9,160 nucleotides of DNA from Myxococcota bacterium. GTDB taxonomy: Bacteria; Myxococcota; UBA4151. Positions 1 to 5,554 of this stretch are shown here, piece after piece; within the stretch, counting starts at the first letter, position 1; the number at the start of each line of letters is the position of its first letter. The position numbers and the translations under genes were made by a program. The stretch is taken from the NCBI GenBank assembly GCA_028823075.1, contig JAPKCE010000058.1:1-9160 (forward strand). Direction: 5' to 3'. The notes beneath the pieces are model-generated. The model did not search any database. It worked only from the letters and a program-made list of their open reading frames with translations, and was not told the origin of the DNA.

Positions 1-649
1 CAGCCCACGAACAGATCGGGCAATGGCTCAAGTCATGAAAGCGCGCCGGACAATATTCGCGCCCAAAATAGATGAATTGCAGATGCAGACGGTTCCAATC
101 TTCTTTTGGGAACAAAGCCTTTAAGTCTCGCTCCGTCTGAACTACGTTTTTTGCTGCGCTAAGACCCCAGCGGGCTGCCAAGCGATGAATATGGGTATCC
201 ACGGGAAAGGCAGGCACATTAAAAGCCTGTGCCATCACTACCGAAGCGGTCTTATGCCCCACCCCAGGCAAGGCCTCGAGAGCCTCGAAACTCTGTGGGA
301 CCACCCCGTGGTGAGAGTTGCTTATAATCTGGCTAAGCGAGCGGATGGCCTTTGCTTTGGTGTTGCTCAGCCCGATTTGGCGAATGGCCTGGCGTATGGT
401 TTCAAACTCGAGATCGGCCATCGTCTCGGGGCTTGCCGCCAGTGCAAACAGTCCTGGGGTGATCTCGTTAACTTTTTTGTCGGTGCTTTGCGCCGACAAA
501 AGTACTGCTACGAGTAAAGTAAAGGGATCACTATGGTCGAGCGGAATTCCCGGATTTGGGTATAGTCCGTTTAGTTGCTCGTGGATTGCGCTTGCTTTTT
601 CGCTTCGTTTCAACAGAACTACCCAAGTGGTTGGCGCTTCTTTGCTCAC
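1..649 (-). CDS. nth: Endonuclease III (DNA glycosylase/AP lyase), 3' end cut by window edge
   Basis: Base-excision-repair enzyme that removes oxidised pyrimidines and nicks the abasic site; cytoplasmic. I translated the minus strand from a GTG at 649; 216 codons are visible and the frame is open at base 1. The helix-hairpin-helix motif LPGVGHKTASVV is at residues 127-138, with the expected catalytic Lys133; VDTHIHRL (150-157) supplies the catalytic Asp151, 18 residues later as in E. coli Nth. LLVAVLLSAQSTD (45-57) is the family's N-terminal core. Fe-S ligand candidates are Cys200, Cys210 and Cys213. Cys200 lies 49 residues after the catalytic Asp, as in E. coli, but the first spacing is x9 instead of the usual x6, and any fourth Cys lies outside the window. 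The start is uncertain: GTG lacks a clear Shine-Dalgarno, and a TTG at codon 13 is an alternative. The gene is divergent from the lipoprotein gene. Confidence 0.93.
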   Translation of the reverse strand, partial: MSKEAPTTWVVLLKRSEKASAIHEQLNGLYPNPGIPLDHSDPFTLLVAVLLSAQSTDKKVNEITPGLFALAASPETMADLEFETIRQAIRQIGLSNTKAKAIRSLSQIISNSHHGVVPQSFEALEALPGVGHKTASVVMAQAFNVPAFPVDTHIHRLAARWGLSAAKNVVQTERDLKALFPKEDWNRLHLQFIYFGREYCPARFHDLSHCPICSWA

Positions 650-673
650 GTAGGGTGGCGCTGCAAGTCCATT

Positions 674-678
674 GGAGG
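674..678 (+). promoter_or_regulatory. Shine-Dalgarno deciding the lipoprotein start
   Basis: GGAGG lies four bases before the ATG at 683. It supports this start over the longer open frame beginning at 575 and places translation exactly at the signal peptide. Confidence 0.7.
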
Positions 679-682
679 ATTT

Positions 683-1345
683 ATGCGCAGAGTATTTTTC
701 ATGCTGCTTTCGATCTGTCCGCTGGCATTTGTCAGCGGCTGCCCGTCCGATGATGATAGTTGCAGCGGCCCCGGCGATTGTCCTGCCGGATCAATTTGTA
801 GTGGTGGTACCTGTGAAGCGGTTATTACGCCGGCGCCGGATGCTTCCGCTCGAGCCGATGTGAACATGAGCCTTTACGACGCCGGCCCACGGCACGATAA
901 CGGTCCCGCCCGCGAAGACAGTGGCAACATGAGCTTCCCTGACCTCGGTCCTTTGCCCACAGACGCGGGGAGTTCCGGGCCGCCCATTGTAGATGCTGGC
1001 CAAATCGCAGACATTGCTCTGCCGGTGCTCGATATTCCCATGATCAATGTTCTTACACTCGGTGACAGTTGCCGTGTTCCGGATTGGGAAAATGGTGAGA
1101 CCGATGATTGTAGTGCCGATGATCCGAACTTCTACTGTTTGGCCTCAATCGACGGACAGACCGCCTATTGCAGTCAAGGCTGTGAAGGCCCTGAAGAAGG
1201 TCATGATGGTGAAGACGCAGGCGAAGCGAATGGCAACATCCTTTGCGGTGTGGGGTGCTGTGCTCTCAAAAGCCCCGGGCAGGATGCCGGTGGACCTGGC
1301 GAAATCGCAGATTATGTCTGCCGCTTTGCGCCGGACTGTAACTGA
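683..1345 (+). CDS. Secreted cysteine-rich lipoprotein of unknown function
   Basis: Predicted 220-residue lipoprotein. Residues 1-19 form a lipoprotein signal peptide (two Arg, then a hydrophobic stretch) ending in the lipobox VSG/C, with Cys20 the lipid-attachment residue. Next come a small four-Cys module (27, 33, 39, 44; GDCPAGSICSGGTC style), an Asp/Gly/Pro/Ala-rich low-complexity linker (about 48-118), and a C-terminal module with ten Cys (130, 143, 152, 163, 167, 188, 192, 193, 213, 219). Even counts in both modules fit disulfide bonding outside the cytoplasm. The ATG at 683 is chosen because GGAGG lies just upstream (674-678) and the signal peptide begins there; the open frame extends further up to 575 but that part does not look coding. 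This architecture is common in Myxococcota-like bacteria (known family style); the function is not recognisable. A terminator-like hairpin follows, so it is probably monocistronic. Confidence 0.85.
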   Translation: MRRVFFMLLSICPLAFVSGCPSDDDSCSGPGDCPAGSICSGGTCEAVITPAPDASARADVNMSLYDAGPRHDNGPAREDSGNMSFPDLGPLPTDAGSSGPPIVDAGQIADIALPVLDIPMINVLTLGDSCRVPDWENGETDDCSADDPNFYCLASIDGQTAYCSQGCEGPEEGHDGEDAGEANGNILCGVGCCALKSPGQDAGGPGEIADYVCRFAPDCN

Positions 1346-1390
1346 CACTTCGAGACAGGTTGCTCGGCTCGAATGATGCGGTTTATCTCC

Positions 1391-1423
1391 GGAAGGGCTG
1401 TCAATCGGCGCCCTTTCCTTTTT
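1391..1423 (+). terminator. Probable Rho-independent terminator after the lipoprotein gene
   Basis: GGAAGGGC (1391-1398) can pair with GCCCTTTCC (1410-1418), with one bulged base, around a loop of about 11 bases; TTTTT follows at 1419-1423. It sits 45 bases after the lipoprotein stop and before the hotdog gene. The stem plus T-run is visible in sequence; the role is inferred. Confidence 0.6.
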
Positions 1424-1449
1424 CTGCACTTTGGGCGACGCAAAGCGCC

Positions 1450-1959
1450 ATGATGAACCACGCATATGCATTCGCCGACTGGCTAGGCGCCCCGAGGGGC
1501 GACAACCTCTTGTTGCGCCTATTAGGCCGCTTTTTAATTCCCTCGCTCGGCTTCGTCCGCGCAAGGATTGATGAAATCAACGACGCGCGCATTTCTGTGC
1601 GCATCCCTCTACGCCGGCGTACCAAGAACCATTTGGGGAGCATGTATTTCGCTGTGCTCGCTGCTGGTGCTGATACAGCGGCTGGGTTTCTAGCGCTGCA
1701 TCATATTCGTAAAGTCGACCCAGAGGTGGTGCTCATTTTCAAAGACTTTAAGGCGGAATTCCTACGCCGTGTCGACGGTGATGCCCTGTTTATTTGCGAA
1801 GCGGGTGAAGCGATCGCTGCGGCGGTCGCCGAAGCGGCCGACAGCGGAGAGCGGGTGAATGTTAAGGCTCCGCTCGTTTGTCTAATCCGCGGACAAGAGT
1901 CGCGCGGACCTGCCGCTGTTTTTGAGTTTACCGTTTCGCTGAAAAAGAAGAGATCATGA
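1450..1959 (+). CDS. DUF4442-like hotdog-fold protein, possible thioesterase
   Basis: About 169 residues from the ATG-ATG at 1450. NHLGSMYFAVLAAGAD (60-75) resembles the central-helix motif of DUF4442/PaaI-like hotdog proteins (H-x-G-S followed by a small-residue helix with an acidic residue). The segments before and after alternate in strand-like fashion (RARIDEINDARISVRIP near 37-53; AAVFEFTVSLKKK near 155-167), as expected for a hotdog fold. Hotdog proteins of this type commonly hydrolyse or bind acyl thioesters; the substrate here is unknown. The open frame extends upstream to 1360, but that part overlaps the terminator hairpin and lacks family similarity; no obvious Shine-Dalgarno precedes 1450, so the exact start is uncertain. 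The stop overlaps the next gene's ATG in an ATGA, which indicates co-translation with the downstream membrane protein. Confidence 0.75.
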   Translation: MMNHAYAFADWLGAPRGDNLLLRLLGRFLIPSLGFVRARIDEINDARISVRIPLRRRTKNHLGSMYFAVLAAGADTAAGFLALHHIRKVDPEVVLIFKDFKAEFLRRVDGDALFICEAGEAIAAAVAEAADSGERVNVKAPLVCLIRGQESRGPAAVFEFTVSLKKKRS

Positions 1960-3182
1960 CCCCTAGCCTCTTTACACAACGCATCCAGGCCTGGTTCGGC
2001 GTGGCTTTGCTCGCCGAGATGCTGACAACGCCTCGGCTCTGGTTTATGCTGCCGCCCGATCGGCCTCTTTATGTCCCATTGATTTTCCCGGCCCCGAGCT
2101 GGTTGCACTTGCTGCTATCAGGCCTGCTCGCCGGCTGCGCCGTCGCCTTGCTCATTCGCCCGAGGCATCGCTGGGCTCCCTTGCTGGCGAGCGTTATTTT
2201 AGCGCTACTTTGTGGCATGGACGAACTTCGTTTGCAGCCCTGGGCCTGGCTCTTTATGCTCTGCGGAATAATGCTGTTTTGGGCGCGCCGCTGCGACGGG
2301 CGAAACGGTGATAAGTTCCTGGCCCAGCACCTGCGCCTGCTCTTAGTCGGCGTCTATTTCTGGGCTGCCGCGCATAAGCTCAATGCAGGATTTTTTGAGC
2401 ACACGATGCCGTTCTTCCTTGAGCCTTTTGGCATCAATGACCCGGGTCCATGGCAACGGGGTCTAGCTGGCATCATCGTCATCGGCAGTGAAATGGGCTT
2501 AGCTGTGCTGCTGGCGCGGGCTGGCAAGTTGGATAAGTTTGCCCTGCGCCTGGGCGTGGGCATGCATCTGGGCATTGTGCTTATTCTTGGGCCCGGCGGG
2601 CAAAACTACGATCCTAACGTTTGGACTTGGAATCTGCTGCAGGTCGCATTGTTGGTGCTGCTTCTCTACAAAGGTGGCTCCGAGCAGTCCTTGCTTTCCT
2701 TGCTACAACAAAAGGCGCGCCCCACCCTCGTGTTGGCGGCCCTGGTGCTCGTCATGCCCGCATTGCATATTATCAATCTAGCACCCGCAAACTTGAGCTG
2801 GGCGCTTTATGCCGGCAATTATGATCTCGGGTTAATAGCGATACGTAAAAGCAGTGAACGCCCTGAGCTAACGCGCGCTGTAATGCAACGAAACCCACGC
2901 ATTATCACTGCTACCTACCAATATTTACAATCAGATTTGGGTGAGATTGAAGACTTGCGAGACTTCGCTTACCCGCCGCAATTCATGCGTGAACTCGGCG
3001 TCACCTACCCACCGGACGGAAGCTTTATTCGGCGCTTGCACAAGCAACTTTGCCTGGCCGGAATGGAGCCGGTTCTGATTTTGCGAGCCAAGCACCTGCC
3101 CTTTGCTCGGACCAAGCTGTTGCGCATCATTCGTTGCGACGGCAGCGAGAACCAAGCGAGCATGCCCCCCTTCTTGGATTAG
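1956..3182 (+). CDS. HTTM-like multi-pass membrane protein with soluble C-terminal domain
   Basis: 408 residues. Hydrophobic segments lie at about 13-31, 47-67, 75-88, 95-109, 127-141, 168-187, 200-212, 225-238 and 257-274. The motif LLLVGVYFWAAAHKLNAGFF (128-147), with Lys141, recalls the (Y)F-x-A-x-x-x-K-L signature of HTTM/vitamin-K-dependent gamma-carboxylase-like and DoxX-related membrane proteins, where a lysine in this position matters for catalysis in the eukaryotic carboxylase. The soluble tail (about 280-408) contains SWALYAGN (281-288) and ELGVTYPP (346-353), patterns I associate from memory with uncharacterised membrane proteins of this type. Function is unproven; enzymatic activity is inference. 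The start is fixed by the ATGA overlap with the upstream hotdog gene. The stop interlocks with the stop of the opposing small membrane-protein gene. Confidence 0.7.
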   Translation: MTPSLFTQRIQAWFGVALLAEMLTTPRLWFMLPPDRPLYVPLIFPAPSWLHLLLSGLLAGCAVALLIRPRHRWAPLLASVILALLCGMDELRLQPWAWLFMLCGIMLFWARRCDGRNGDKFLAQHLRLLLVGVYFWAAAHKLNAGFFEHTMPFFLEPFGINDPGPWQRGLAGIIVIGSEMGLAVLLARAGKLDKFALRLGVGMHLGIVLILGPGGQNYDPNVWTWNLLQVALLVLLLYKGGSEQSLLSLLQQKARPTLVLAALVLVMPALHIINLAPANLSWALYAGNYDLGLIAIRKSSERPELTRAVMQRNPRIITATYQYLQSDLGEIEDLRDFAYPPQFMRELGVTYPPDGSFIRRLHKQLCLAGMEPVLILRAKHLPFARTKLLRIIRCDGSENQASMPPFLD

Positions 3183-3541
3183 AAGGGCTTGTAGACACCT
3201 AGATAGGCTGCAAGAATCCCGAAAAACGGAATGGCCCACCACAACTTGCCGCTGTGTTGTGGCATGCGTTTCGCGACGATCGGCAAGGCGCCGAGCACAA
3301 CCCAAAGGCCTATTTTGGCGTGAACCCAACCGGGTAATCCGCTCATCATGCCAAGTCGTGCTGCCATACCGAAACCGCCGACCAATGCGAGGAGCAGGCC
3401 GAGGCCGTGAAAGATTAGTGCCGGACGCTTAGCGCTTTTGTCAGCCGCCGTCGCAGCCGCCCAAAGCAGGCCGGCGAGCCCCATGAAGGCGACAAAAAAA
3501 CCACCGAGGTGGACAACCTTATAAAACTGGTACGAGAACAT
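3179..3541 (-). CDS. Small four-helix membrane protein, SirB2/CopD-like in style
   Basis: 120 residues with four predicted membrane segments at about 8-30, 42-62, 73-91 and 101-117. Histidines 11, 45 and 74 sit in or next to helices. The pattern KVVHLGGFF (8-16), HGLGLLLALVGGFGMAARLG (45-64) and GWVHAKIGLW (71-80) is the style of small SirB2/CopD/cytochrome-b561-like membrane proteins, in which helix histidines can bind haem or metal; that role is only suggested here. The start is well supported: AGGGGGAGG lies seven bases upstream of the ATG. The gene is divergent from exbB across 55 bases and its TAA stop overlaps the TAG of the opposing HTTM-like gene. Without a search the family name is tentative. 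Confidence 0.75.
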   Translation of the reverse strand: MFSYQFYKVVHLGGFFVAFMGLAGLLWAAATAADKSAKRPALIFHGLGLLLALVGGFGMAARLGMMSGLPGWVHAKIGLWVVLGALPIVAKRMPQHSGKLWWAIPFFGILAAYLGVYKPF

Positions 3542-3548
3542 GTGATAA

Positions 3549-3557
3549 CCTCCCCCT
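3549..3557 (-). promoter_or_regulatory. Strong Shine-Dalgarno of the small membrane-protein gene
   Basis: Read on the minus strand, AGGGGGAGG precedes the ATG at 3541-3539 by seven bases. It is among the strongest ribosome-binding sites in the window and confirms the start. Confidence 0.75.
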
Positions 3558-3574
3558 AAAATCTGCTTTCTTCG

Positions 3575-3582
3575 AGAAGGAG
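3575..3582 (+). promoter_or_regulatory. Shine-Dalgarno-like site upstream of exbB
   Basis: AGAAGGAG is the only strong ribosome-binding sequence before exbB, but it lies 14 bases from the TTG at 3597 and 26 from the ATG at 3609. It therefore leaves the true start open. Confidence 0.4.
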
Positions 3583-3587
3583 CGAAA

Positions 3588-3602
3588 GATCAATCGTTGA
3601 TC
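3588..3602. promoter_or_regulatory. Perfect dyad at the exbB translation start region
   Basis: GATCAA-TCG-TTGATC is a perfect six-base inverted repeat with a three-base centre. It lies between the AGAAGGAG site and the ATG at 3609 and contains the TTG candidate start. It could be a protein-binding site or an RNA hairpin affecting exbB translation; either role is inference. Confidence 0.3.
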
Positions 3603-4331
3603 ACGGCGATGCTTTTTTCGGTGACTTCTTGCGCCGACGCTCTTATGTGCGACACAGTGGACGAAATGAACGAAAATGGAGATGCGCTTTTGATCACCGA
3701 ACTGACCGTAAAGATTGCTAACGCCGGCGCTGGCAACGTCATCATGTGGTTCATGGTCGTGCTGTCGCTGATCTCGATTGTGCTGATCATCGAGCGTTTC
3801 TTACACTTTCGCCGCGCCTGTGGTGATCTGGAGATTCAATACGCTCGGCTCAGCGCCCATCTGCGCAATGAAGAGTTTATGCAGGCTCTAGATGAGCTTA
3901 AAGACGATATGACCATGGTCGGCAGGGTGGCTCGCACCGGCTTAAACCGTTTGCATCATGGCCGTCAGGCAGTTCAAGAATCGATGGCGGCGGCGACGCT
4001 CCTCGAACGCCAAAAGGGTGAGCGCTTCCTTTCGGTACTCGGTACTCTAGGTGCAAACGCTCCGTTTATCGGCTTACTGGGTACAGTGGTTGAAATCATT
4101 CATACCTTGAGTAACTCGGGCTCGATGACCGCTGAGCGCATTCCGCAGATGATGGCGGACCTTTCCACGGCGCTCGCTGCGACCGCCGTCGGACTGCTGG
4201 TGGCGCTGCCCGCGGTGGCTGCCAACAACTACTTCCGACGCCGCTTGCAGACCATGGAGAGCGCCGCTTCGGCCATCGGCCACGAACTGATCTCCTACGC
4301 TAACCTGCCCCACCCCGAGCGGGAGCAATAA
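3597..4331 (+). CDS. exbB: ExbB/TolQ/MotA-type proton channel subunit
   Basis: Inner-membrane subunit of the Ton motor: with ExbD it uses the proton gradient to energise TonB. Given as 244 residues from the outermost start. Membrane segments are at about 48-66, 148-170 and 190-212, with a large cytoplasmic region between the first two (FRRACGDLE onward), as in ExbB. LGANAPFIGLLGTVVEIIHT (151-170) and DLSTALAATAVGLLVALPAV (188-207) are the diagnostic channel helices; Thr163 and Thr196 correspond by motif to E. coli ExbB Thr148 and Thr181. The start is unclear: TTG 3597, ATG 3609, ATG 3645 and ATG 3666 are in frame. AGAAGGAG at 3575-3582 is 14 bases from the TTG, which is long; ATG 3666 would give the most family-typical N-terminus. 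First gene of an exbB-exbD-tonB operon; one base separates it from exbD. Confidence 0.92.
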   Translation: MITAMLFSVTSCADALMCDTVDEMNENGDALLITELTVKIANAGAGNVIMWFMVVLSLISIVLIIERFLHFRRACGDLEIQYARLSAHLRNEEFMQALDELKDDMTMVGRVARTGLNRLHHGRQAVQESMAAATLLERQKGERFLSVLGTLGANAPFIGLLGTVVEIIHTLSNSGSMTAERIPQMMADLSTALAATAVGLLVALPAVAANNYFRRRLQTMESAASAIGHELISYANLPHPEREQ

Positions 4332-4332
4332 A

Positions 4333-4770
4333 ATGGCAGGGGGCGGATACAGCGGCGGCGGCTCCATCGAGGAGATCAATGTCACGCCATTGGTCGATAT
4401 CATGCTCTGCTTGATGGTGATCTTTATGATCGCGGCGGCCTTGGTCGTGGCTGCACCGAAAGCCATCGAAGTCGATTTGCCGAAAGCGAGCAGCGGTAAA
4501 GTGCTCAAAGAGCCGAGCACCTTCGCCATTGTCTACGGTGATAAGGAAGAGCTCTTTATCAATGGCAAAGCTTTTGATTGGGACAGCTTTCGTCGCGAGG
4601 TGCGCCGCCAGCGGGCTCTGGACGAAAAGGTTCAAGCGGTTATCTCGGCTAGTGCAAAGCTCAGTTACGGGCGCGTCATGCGTCTTATCGACGCCATTCG
4701 CATCGATGGCGTGGAACGCTACGCGCTGAACATTGAATCCGACTCTGAGCTCAACCCAAAGGCCGACTGA
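4333..4770 (+). CDS. exbD: ExbD/TolR-type proton-channel subunit
   Basis: 145 residues; single-pass inner-membrane partner of ExbB with a periplasmic domain. A short Gly/Ser-rich cytoplasmic start (1-11) leads into INVTPLVDIMLCLMVIFMIA (15-34). The essential membrane Asp is Asp22, equivalent by motif to E. coli ExbD Asp25, the proton-carrying residue. The periplasmic part (about 42-145) shows the ExbD/TolR pattern: KAIEVDLPKAS, then a strand-rich stretch with LFINGKAFDWDSF (74-86), and the closing block VQAVISASAKLSYGRVMRLI (100-119) then DAIRIDGVERYALNI, in which 'SYGRVM..ID' is a family hallmark. GGGAG at 4321-4325, inside the end of exbB, lies seven bases from the ATG and confirms the start. 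The stop overlaps the tonB start by one base (TGATG). Confidence 0.93.
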   Translation: MAGGGYSGGGSIEEINVTPLVDIMLCLMVIFMIAAALVVAAPKAIEVDLPKASSGKVLKEPSTFAIVYGDKEELFINGKAFDWDSFRREVRRQRALDEKVQAVISASAKLSYGRVMRLIDAIRIDGVERYALNIESDSELNPKAD

Positions 4771-5528
4771 TGTCTGAGCGAAATGGCGAAGCACAGATTT
4801 ATGCAGAGCGCCGTCGCCGTCGCCTGTTTTTGATTTTTGCATCTTGCTTAGCACTGCTGCTGCACGGTGTTTTGGGTTATGCTGGTAGCAGTTTGCGCTC
4901 GGCGGCAGAAGAGTTGGGCTTGAAGTCACTGGTGGATGTGGTGATTCGCAAAGCCAAGCCAAAGCCAAAGCCAAAACCGAAGCCAAAACCTAAGCCGAAA
5001 CCGAAGAAGAAGCGAAAGAAGATCGATCTGACGAAGAAGCGCCTGCCCAAACCGAATAAGCCACCGAAGACGCCTCCACCCGAGCCCCCCAAGCCGATTT
5101 TTGGCGTCACGATGGCCTCAACATCAAAGACTGGCCCGGGTATAACGATGCGCGTCGGGAACACCTTAATGAAAGCTCCTGAAAAGGAATTCACAAAGCC
5201 GCAAGATGTGCGTCCTTACGCACCCGTCCCGGGCCATAAGCTCTCTCAAGACCCGCAACTTTCAGCGGCCGAACGCGCTAGGCTTGAGCGCTTGCCCTAC
5301 CCTGAGCAAGCGCGTGAAGAAGAGCTCGAAGGCAGAGTTATTCTTCTACTCGAAATCGATTACAAAGGGCGGGTTGTGAGCGTTAGAGTTCTCAAAGACC
5401 CGGGTGCCGGGCTAGGAGTAGCGGCTGCGGCCGCCTTGAAAAGGGCGCGCTTTGTCCCGGCTATGGTCGATGGTGAAGCCGTCGATGCGCGGCTGCATTA
5501 TCAATACGACTTTGTGCTCGAAGGTTGA
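4770..5528 (+). CDS. tonB: TonB energy-transducing protein
   Basis: 252 residues. A short basic cytoplasmic stretch (ERRRRR, 13-18) precedes the membrane anchor (about 19-40), which contains His32, comparable to the conserved His20 of E. coli TonB. The periplasm-spanning part has eight consecutive Lys-Pro pairs (63-78), a basic run (79-91) and a Pro-rich block (92-109); there are almost no Glu-Pro pairs. The C-terminal TonB domain (about 175-252) is clear: YPEQAREEELEGRVILLLEI (177-196), the RVVSVRVLKDPG strand (201-212), AAAAALKRARFVPAMVDGEA (218-237) and a final YQYDFVLEG strand. This domain contacts the TonB box of outer-membrane receptors. Last gene of the exbB-exbD-tonB operon. The start is fixed by the one-base overlap with exbD. 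Confidence 0.94.
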   Translation: MSERNGEAQIYAERRRRRLFLIFASCLALLLHGVLGYAGSSLRSAAEELGLKSLVDVVIRKAKPKPKPKPKPKPKPKPKKKRKKIDLTKKRLPKPNKPPKTPPPEPPKPIFGVTMASTSKTGPGITMRVGNTLMKAPEKEFTKPQDVRPYAPVPGHKLSQDPQLSAAERARLERLPYPEQAREEELEGRVILLLEIDYKGRVVSVRVLKDPGAGLGVAAAAALKRARFVPAMVDGEAVDARLHYQYDFVLEG

Positions 5529-5533
5529 ACTCG

Positions 5534-5554
5534 GGCGGCGGGTAGCCTGCTGCC
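5534..5554 (+). terminator. Compact hairpin between the tonB and transporter stop codons
   Basis: GGCGGCGGG-TAG-CCTGCTGCC forms an unbroken nine-pair stem in the plus-strand RNA, with two G-U pairs and a three-base loop. It fills nearly all of the 26-base gap between the two convergent stops. In the minus-strand RNA the two G-U pairs become A-C mismatches, so it should work better for tonB mRNA. No long T-run follows, so it may be a weak terminator or a 3'-end protector. Confidence 0.45.

Noticed and set aside
1..653. Plus-strand open frames opposite nth
   Set aside because: The minus strand gives an unambiguous endonuclease III with both catalytic residues; the plus-strand frames are shadows.
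1349..1373. Inverted repeat TTCGAG...CTCGAA after the lipoprotein stop
   Set aside because: Only six pairs around a 13-base loop with no T-run; the stem with TTTTT at 1391-1423 is a much better terminator.
3501..3512. Palindrome CCACCGAGGTGG near the exbB upstream region
   Set aside because: It lies inside the small membrane-protein gene and encodes its HLGG residues, so it is explained by coding.
3519..3525. TTATAAA as a possible -10 element for exbB
   Set aside because: No matching -35 at a suitable distance, and it lies within the divergent gene's coding sequence; too weak to annotate.
4300..4986. Long minus-strand open frame across exbD and the start of tonB
   Set aside because: It is antisense to clearly recognisable exbD and tonB and has no plausible domain; a shadow of high-GC coding.
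4956..5010. Short-period DNA repeat that might be a CRISPR or satellite fragment
   Set aside because: It is the in-frame Lys-Pro run of TonB with six-base period and mixed synonymous codons; no spacers.
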